A stretch of 9,882 nucleotides of DNA from an uncultured Lachnospiraceae bacterium (GTDB taxonomy: Bacteria; Bacillota; Clostridia; Lachnospirales; Lachnospiraceae). Position 1 is the first letter of the stretch; each line of letters opens with the position of its first letter. The notes beneath the pieces are model-generated. The model saw nothing but the letters and a program-made list of their open reading frames with translations. It did no database searches and was not told where the DNA came from. Of the stretch, positions 6,922-9,882 are shown one piece after another. The position numbers and the translations under genes were made by a program. Location of the stretch: positions 1 through 9,882 of the forward strand of contig CAJTOO010000053.1 in the NCBI GenBank assembly GCA_910577735.1, given 5' to 3'.

Positions 6922-8547
6922 TTATATTATTTCATAGATAGTTGCTTCATAGGGACGCAGTTTCATCTGTTCCAGCCGGGTTTCAGAAGCCTGTTCATAA
7001 TTGGACAGGAGCGCTCTGCCTTTTCCATGATAATCAAAACATGCCGATTTCTCATAAAAATTACCTACCACCAACCACTTTTTTCCCTTCCATTCCCTTG
7101 TATACGCAAAGATATGTTCATCCTCCGGGCGAAACAGTTCAAAAGTTCCATAAATCAATATTGGTTCTTCTTTTCGAAGCCTGATTAGCTTTTTATAATA
7201 ATGAAAAATGGAATTCTGATCCTTTAATGCCTCTTCTGCATTAATTTTTGTATAATTGGGATTTACCCTGCACCATGGTGTCCCTTCCGTAAATCCTGCA
7301 CTTGGACTGTTGTCCCACTGCATGGGAGTTCTTGCATTATCCCTTGACTTAGCGCAGAGGGATTTTATGATTTCTTCTTCGGGATATCCCATCTGCTTCC
7401 GTTCCCGGTACATATTGACAGACTCTACATCAAAAAAATCCTCAATACATGAAAACGGATAGTTAGTCATCCCTATTTCTTCACCCTGGTAAATATAAGG
7501 CGTTCCCTTCATGCCATGAAGCACAGTTGCCAGCATCTTTGCAGATTCCACCCGATACTCCTTATCATTCCCCCATCTGGAAACGATTCTTGGAAGGTCA
7601 TGGCTGTTCCAGAAAAGACTGTTCCATCCTTTCCCCTCCAATGCTTTCTGCCATTTCGCAAACGCCTGTCTTAACTGTTTCAATTCGAGGGGCTTTAAGT
7701 CCCACTTCTGTTCTCCCGAAACCTGATCCAGCAGCATCTGCTCAAACTGAAAAATCATATCCAGTTCCTTCCGCTCAGGATCGGAATATAAACTTCCATT
7801 CTCAATATCTGCTCCCCAGCATTCCCCTACCGTCATCAGATTTTTATCCCCAAATGTCTCCCTGTTCATTTCCTGAAGATATTCGTGTAGCTTCGGCCCG
7901 TTTTCTTTTATCTCCTGATCCGGGATTTTTCCAATGACATCAATCACATCCATCCGAAAACCGCCAACGCCCATATCAATCCAGAAATTCATCATTTTCC
8001 ATATTTCTTTCCGCATTGCTTCATTCTCCCAGTTGAGATCCGGCTGCTTTTTATGATAGAAGTGCAGATAATACTCCCCCGTTTCTTCCGAGTATTCCCA
8101 TGCATTACCGCCAAAGCAGGATTCCAGTTCGTTAGGCGGACTGCCTTTTGTCCCTTCTCGCCAGATATAATAGTCCCTGTACGGATTGTCCTTCGATTTT
8201 TTCGCCTCCACAAACCACGGATGCTCATCAGAAGTATGGTTCACAACAAGATCCATGAGTATTCTAATACCACAATTTTCACATTCTCTGATTAGATCCT
8301 TCATATCTTCCATCGAGCCATACTCCGGTGATATTCCATAATAATCGGATATATCATAGCCATTATCCGCATTGGGAGAGGCATAGACCGGACTCAGCCA
8401 TATCACGTCGATCCCCAGTTCCTTCAGATACCACAATTTGGATCGGATACCGTTAATATCGCCGATTCCATCGCCATTGCTGTCACAGAAGCTTCGTGGA
8501 TATATCTGGTATACAACACTGCTTTTCCACCACTTTTCTTTCACCAT
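6922..8547 (-). CDS. dexB: GH13_31 oligo-1,6-glucosidase (DexB/MalL-like)
   Basis: This 541-residue cytoplasmic alpha-glucosidase removes terminal glucose from isomalto-oligosaccharides and similar alpha-glucosides. The (beta/alpha)8 domain carries all GH13 motifs: a DSNGDGIGD Ca-site loop near the start; region I LVVNHTSDEH; region II GGFRMDVID with nucleophile Asp200; region III VGECWG with acid/base Glu242; and region IV NSHDLPRIV with Asp317. The Val after the nucleophile (MDVI) and the QPDLNWEN signature are known markers of alpha-1,6 specificity in subfamily 31. The text closely resembles streptococcal DexB as I remember it; trehalose-6-phosphate hydrolase (subfamily 29) is the main alternative. 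There is no signal peptide. I chose ATG 8547 because GAGGTG (8554-8559) lies 6 nt upstream; a GTG at 8556 sits inside that ribosome site. It is the first gene of the operon, 22 bp before the permease, and is intact. Confidence 0.93.
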   Translation of the reverse strand: MVKEKWWKSSVVYQIYPRSFCDSNGDGIGDINGIRSKLWYLKELGIDVIWLSPVYASPNADNGYDISDYYGISPEYGSMEDMKDLIRECENCGIRILMDLVVNHTSDEHPWFVEAKKSKDNPYRDYYIWREGTKGSPPNELESCFGGNAWEYSEETGEYYLHFYHKKQPDLNWENEAMRKEIWKMMNFWIDMGVGGFRMDVIDVIGKIPDQEIKENGPKLHEYLQEMNRETFGDKNLMTVGECWGADIENGSLYSDPERKELDMIFQFEQMLLDQVSGEQKWDLKPLELKQLRQAFAKWQKALEGKGWNSLFWNSHDLPRIVSRWGNDKEYRVESAKMLATVLHGMKGTPYIYQGEEIGMTNYPFSCIEDFFDVESVNMYRERKQMGYPEEEIIKSLCAKSRDNARTPMQWDNSPSAGFTEGTPWCRVNPNYTKINAEEALKDQNSIFHYYKKLIRLRKEEPILIYGTFELFRPEDEHIFAYTREWKGKKWLVVGNFYEKSACFDYHGKGRALLSNYEQASETRLEQMKLRPYEATIYEII

Positions 8548-8664
8548 TCTTTTCACCTCGCTTGTTTTTCTCTGGTGATTTTAGTATACTGGAAAAGAAG
8601 TCCTGATTGCTTGCATAATTTTACTCAATAATAACACAAATTTATGATTTTGGAGTTGATAACT
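8548..8664. promoter_or_regulatory. Divergent promoter region of operon and AraC gene
   Basis: This 117-bp gap separates the operon (minus) from the regulator (plus). For the operon, the minus strand has TATACT (plus 8583-8588) as a good -10, about 35 nt before the glucosidase ATG. The hexamer 17 bp further up is AGCAAT, a poor -35, as expected for an activator-dependent promoter. That position overlaps a plus-strand direct repeat TTGCTTGC (8607-8614), a plausible half-site for the AraC protein. The -10 lies in the palindrome AGTATACT. For the regulator, CATAAT-like AT-rich DNA is present at about 8614-8640, but no convincing -35/-10 pair. I see no match to a catabolite-responsive element. 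The assignments are by eye. Confidence 0.45.
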
Positions 8665-9537
8665 ATGTCAAGAGCTTATCATGAAGATAAAACCCATGGT
8701 ACTTCTGTTTTTCCTTTACAGGTATATTCTCACTATGACAAAGACGGATTTTATTTTGTATCACAGCACTGGCACGAAGAACTGGAATGGGTATATGCAG
8801 AATATGGAATTCTTAATTTGACTATCCACGGAAAATCCCTTGTCTTGAACCCAGGGGAATTCTGTTTTATCAATTCCGGGGAACTGCATGAAATTAAATC
8901 CGTTGGCGAGTCCCTGCACCATGCCGTTGTATTCAATCCCAGCTTTTTAGACTTTTCATTGTATGATGCCTGCCAGCATAATTTTATCCGGCCGATTACC
9001 AACGGAACATTGCTGTTTCCAACCTTCTGCTCTATGCTTTCACCAGAAGATAATAAACAAATCCTGTTCCATATGCAGGAGATTATAAAACTTTACCACA
9101 CATTGCCCACCTGTGCCCTTTTAAGTATTAAGCTCCACATATTGCACATGATTGAATTATTTTTTCAGGGAGATTATTTTTTAGAAAACAAATTATCATC
9201 GAAAGGAAAAGACTCTTTAAATAAGTTAAAACAAGTAATTGAATATATTCATGTCAACTATGCAGAATCCATAGCTTTGCAGACATTGTCAGAAATATGC
9301 TTTATGAGTCCTAATTATTTCTGTCACTATTTTAAACAGGAAATCGGAAAGACACCGATCAGTTTTATCAATGAATACCGGATAGAAAAAGCCTGTGAAA
9401 TGCTTTCAGAATCAAAAGCACCGATTTCTGATATCGCACTTTCCGTTGGATTTGATAATTTCAGTTATTTCATAAGAAAATTTCGGGAATATAAAGGAGT
9501 TACGCCGAACAAATACCGTTCCCTGTGCCTGAATTAG
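8665..9537 (+). CDS. AraC-family transcriptional regulator with cupin sensor domain
   Basis: This 290-residue DNA-binding regulator is probably the activator of the divergent sugar operon. The N-terminal half (about 15-100) is a cupin-type ligand domain: the FVSQHWHEELEWVY segment carries the His-Trp-His-Glu pattern, followed by LNPGEFCFINSGELHEI. The C-terminal 100 residues hold two helix-turn-helix motifs, at about 203-224 (ALQTLSEICFMSPNYFCHYF) and 253-275 (ISDIALSVGFDNFSYFIRKF), ending in the family signature GVTPNKYR. I chose ATG 8665 because TGGAG (8651-8655) lies 9 nt before it; an in-frame ATG at 8644 would add seven residues but has no ribosome site. The gene is intact. Divergent placement beside the first operon gene is the usual layout for a local AraC regulator; the inducer is unknown. 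Confidence 0.92.
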   Translation: MSRAYHEDKTHGTSVFPLQVYSHYDKDGFYFVSQHWHEELEWVYAEYGILNLTIHGKSLVLNPGEFCFINSGELHEIKSVGESLHHAVVFNPSFLDFSLYDACQHNFIRPITNGTLLFPTFCSMLSPEDNKQILFHMQEIIKLYHTLPTCALLSIKLHILHMIELFFQGDYFLENKLSSKGKDSLNKLKQVIEYIHVNYAESIALQTLSEICFMSPNYFCHYFKQEIGKTPISFINEYRIEKACEMLSESKAPISDIALSVGFDNFSYFIRKFREYKGVTPNKYRSLCLN

Positions 9538-9618
9538 GGCAATCATAGAAAACCATGTCAGCATATCTATACAGACCTGGAAAACACGAATCAGTGAATT
9601 CTTCCGTCGGTAATCCTT

Positions 9619-9831
9619 TCAGCCAGACATCCTTCGCCATCTTAAAAGCCGCCATGCCTTCGGCCATCCTGCGTAAAATGCTGCATGAGTTAAAATCTCC
9701 GCGATTTCCGCTTTTGTAATCCCGTTATTCTTCGCACGCATCAGATGATACTGGAAGGAGGAATCCACCAGCCCCTGCGATTTTGAGGCGAAGTCCCCAA
9801 GCTGATCTCTGCCTGCTGTCTGCTTTACCAT
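9619..9831 (-). pseudogene. Carboxymuconolactone decarboxylase-like protein, damaged
   Basis: This is a small AhpD/CMD-like helical protein. The text MVKQTAGRDQLGDFA, then VDSSFQYHLMRAKNNGITK and EIAEILTHAAFYAGWPKAW, is typical of the family. In intact relatives, as I recall, some 35-40 residues (around the LSLRDRSLITVTAL helix) lie between the DFAPKF and GLxDSS segments. Here they are absent at about 9771-9790, in frame (DFASKSQGLVDSS). After GWPKAW the frame gives RLLRWRRMSG and a stop, while the +1 frame gives AAFKMAKDVWLKGLP, the expected tail. One G therefore seems lost near 9650 (TGGCG for TGGGCG). The start ATG 9831 follows AAAGGCGG (9841-9848). The gene converges on the AraC gene. Between them, 9538-9618 holds only the run-on of the restored frame and no clear terminator. 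Confidence 0.75.
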
Positions 9832-9842
9832 AATTATAATCC

Positions 9843-9859
9843 GCCTTTCTGCGAAAGGC
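9843..9859 (-). promoter_or_regulatory. Perfect 7-bp hairpin covering a ribosome binding site
   Basis: GCCTTTC (9843-9849) and GAAAGGC (9853-9859) are perfectly complementary around a 3-nt loop. On the minus strand the hairpin contains the GAAAGGC part of the Shine-Dalgarno-like GAAAGGCGG just upstream of the ATG at 9831, so it could hide that site in the mRNA. It may equally be chance; no U-run follows on either strand, so it is not a terminator. Confidence 0.35.
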
Positions 9860-9882
9860 ACCAATGCGTCATGAAACATCTT

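Noticed and set aside
8548..8664. A catabolite-responsive element (CcpA site) in the operon promoter.
   Set aside because: I found no match to the TGWAARCGYTWNCW pattern; the repeats present are AT-rich or TTGC-type.
1..9882. tRNA, rRNA, CRISPR array, riboswitch or phage module.
   Set aside because: There are no cloverleaf-like segments, evenly spaced repeats, known riboswitch cores or structural/packaging genes by eye; intergenic gaps inside the operon are too short for a riboswitch.

Overview
The window looks like an accessory sugar-utilisation locus from a gut-type Firmicute, most likely a Lachnospiraceae/Clostridia member. The reasons are strong GGAGG ribosome binding sites, the particular HPr and Enzyme I types, a DexB-like GH13 glucosidase, an AraC/cupin regulator and a clostridial-looking IS4-type transposase remnant. 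This assignment comes from recalled family features, not from a search.

Layout: 1-310 is degraded DNA with no recognisable gene. 311-605 (minus) is the N-terminal remnant of an IS4-type transposase, preceded (606-688) by its leader, which carries two interleaved inverted repeats. From 745 to 8547 a single minus-strand operon is read right to left. Its order is GH13_31 alpha-glucosidase, sucrose-type PTS EIIBCA (broken), Cof-type HAD phosphatase, HPr, Enzyme I, a GH13_4 amylosucrase-like enzyme (broken), and a small HPr-like protein. Gaps are 12-23 bp, with one 4-bp ATGA overlap. A divergent AraC-family regulator (8665-9537, plus) is separated from the operon by a 117-bp promoter region. A damaged carboxymuconolactone-decarboxylase-like gene converges on it from the right edge.

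How it should work if intact: Enzyme I passes phosphate from PEP to HPr, then to EIIA and EIIB, and EIIC imports and phosphorylates an alpha-glucoside. GH13 enzymes normally act on unphosphorylated sugars, so the HAD phosphatase in the same operon may remove the phosphate before hydrolysis. The AraC protein is the likely local activator.

Two observations stand out. First, the locus holds two HPr relatives with complementary losses. The HPr next to ptsI keeps the catalytic His15 but has Lys where the regulatory Ser46 should be. The terminal HPr-like protein keeps the Ser46 context (AKSIMGI) but has lost the HARPA active site, as in Crh. Second, decay in the operon is patterned. EIIC and the GH13_4 gene have lost internal segments of an estimated 45-80 codons, and at two junctions the surviving bases read correctly in both flanking frames (about 9 and 19 bp). 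That is what deletion between short direct repeats leaves behind, although assembly collapse could mimic it. The general PTS proteins (HPr, EI) remain intact while the sugar-specific permease does not.
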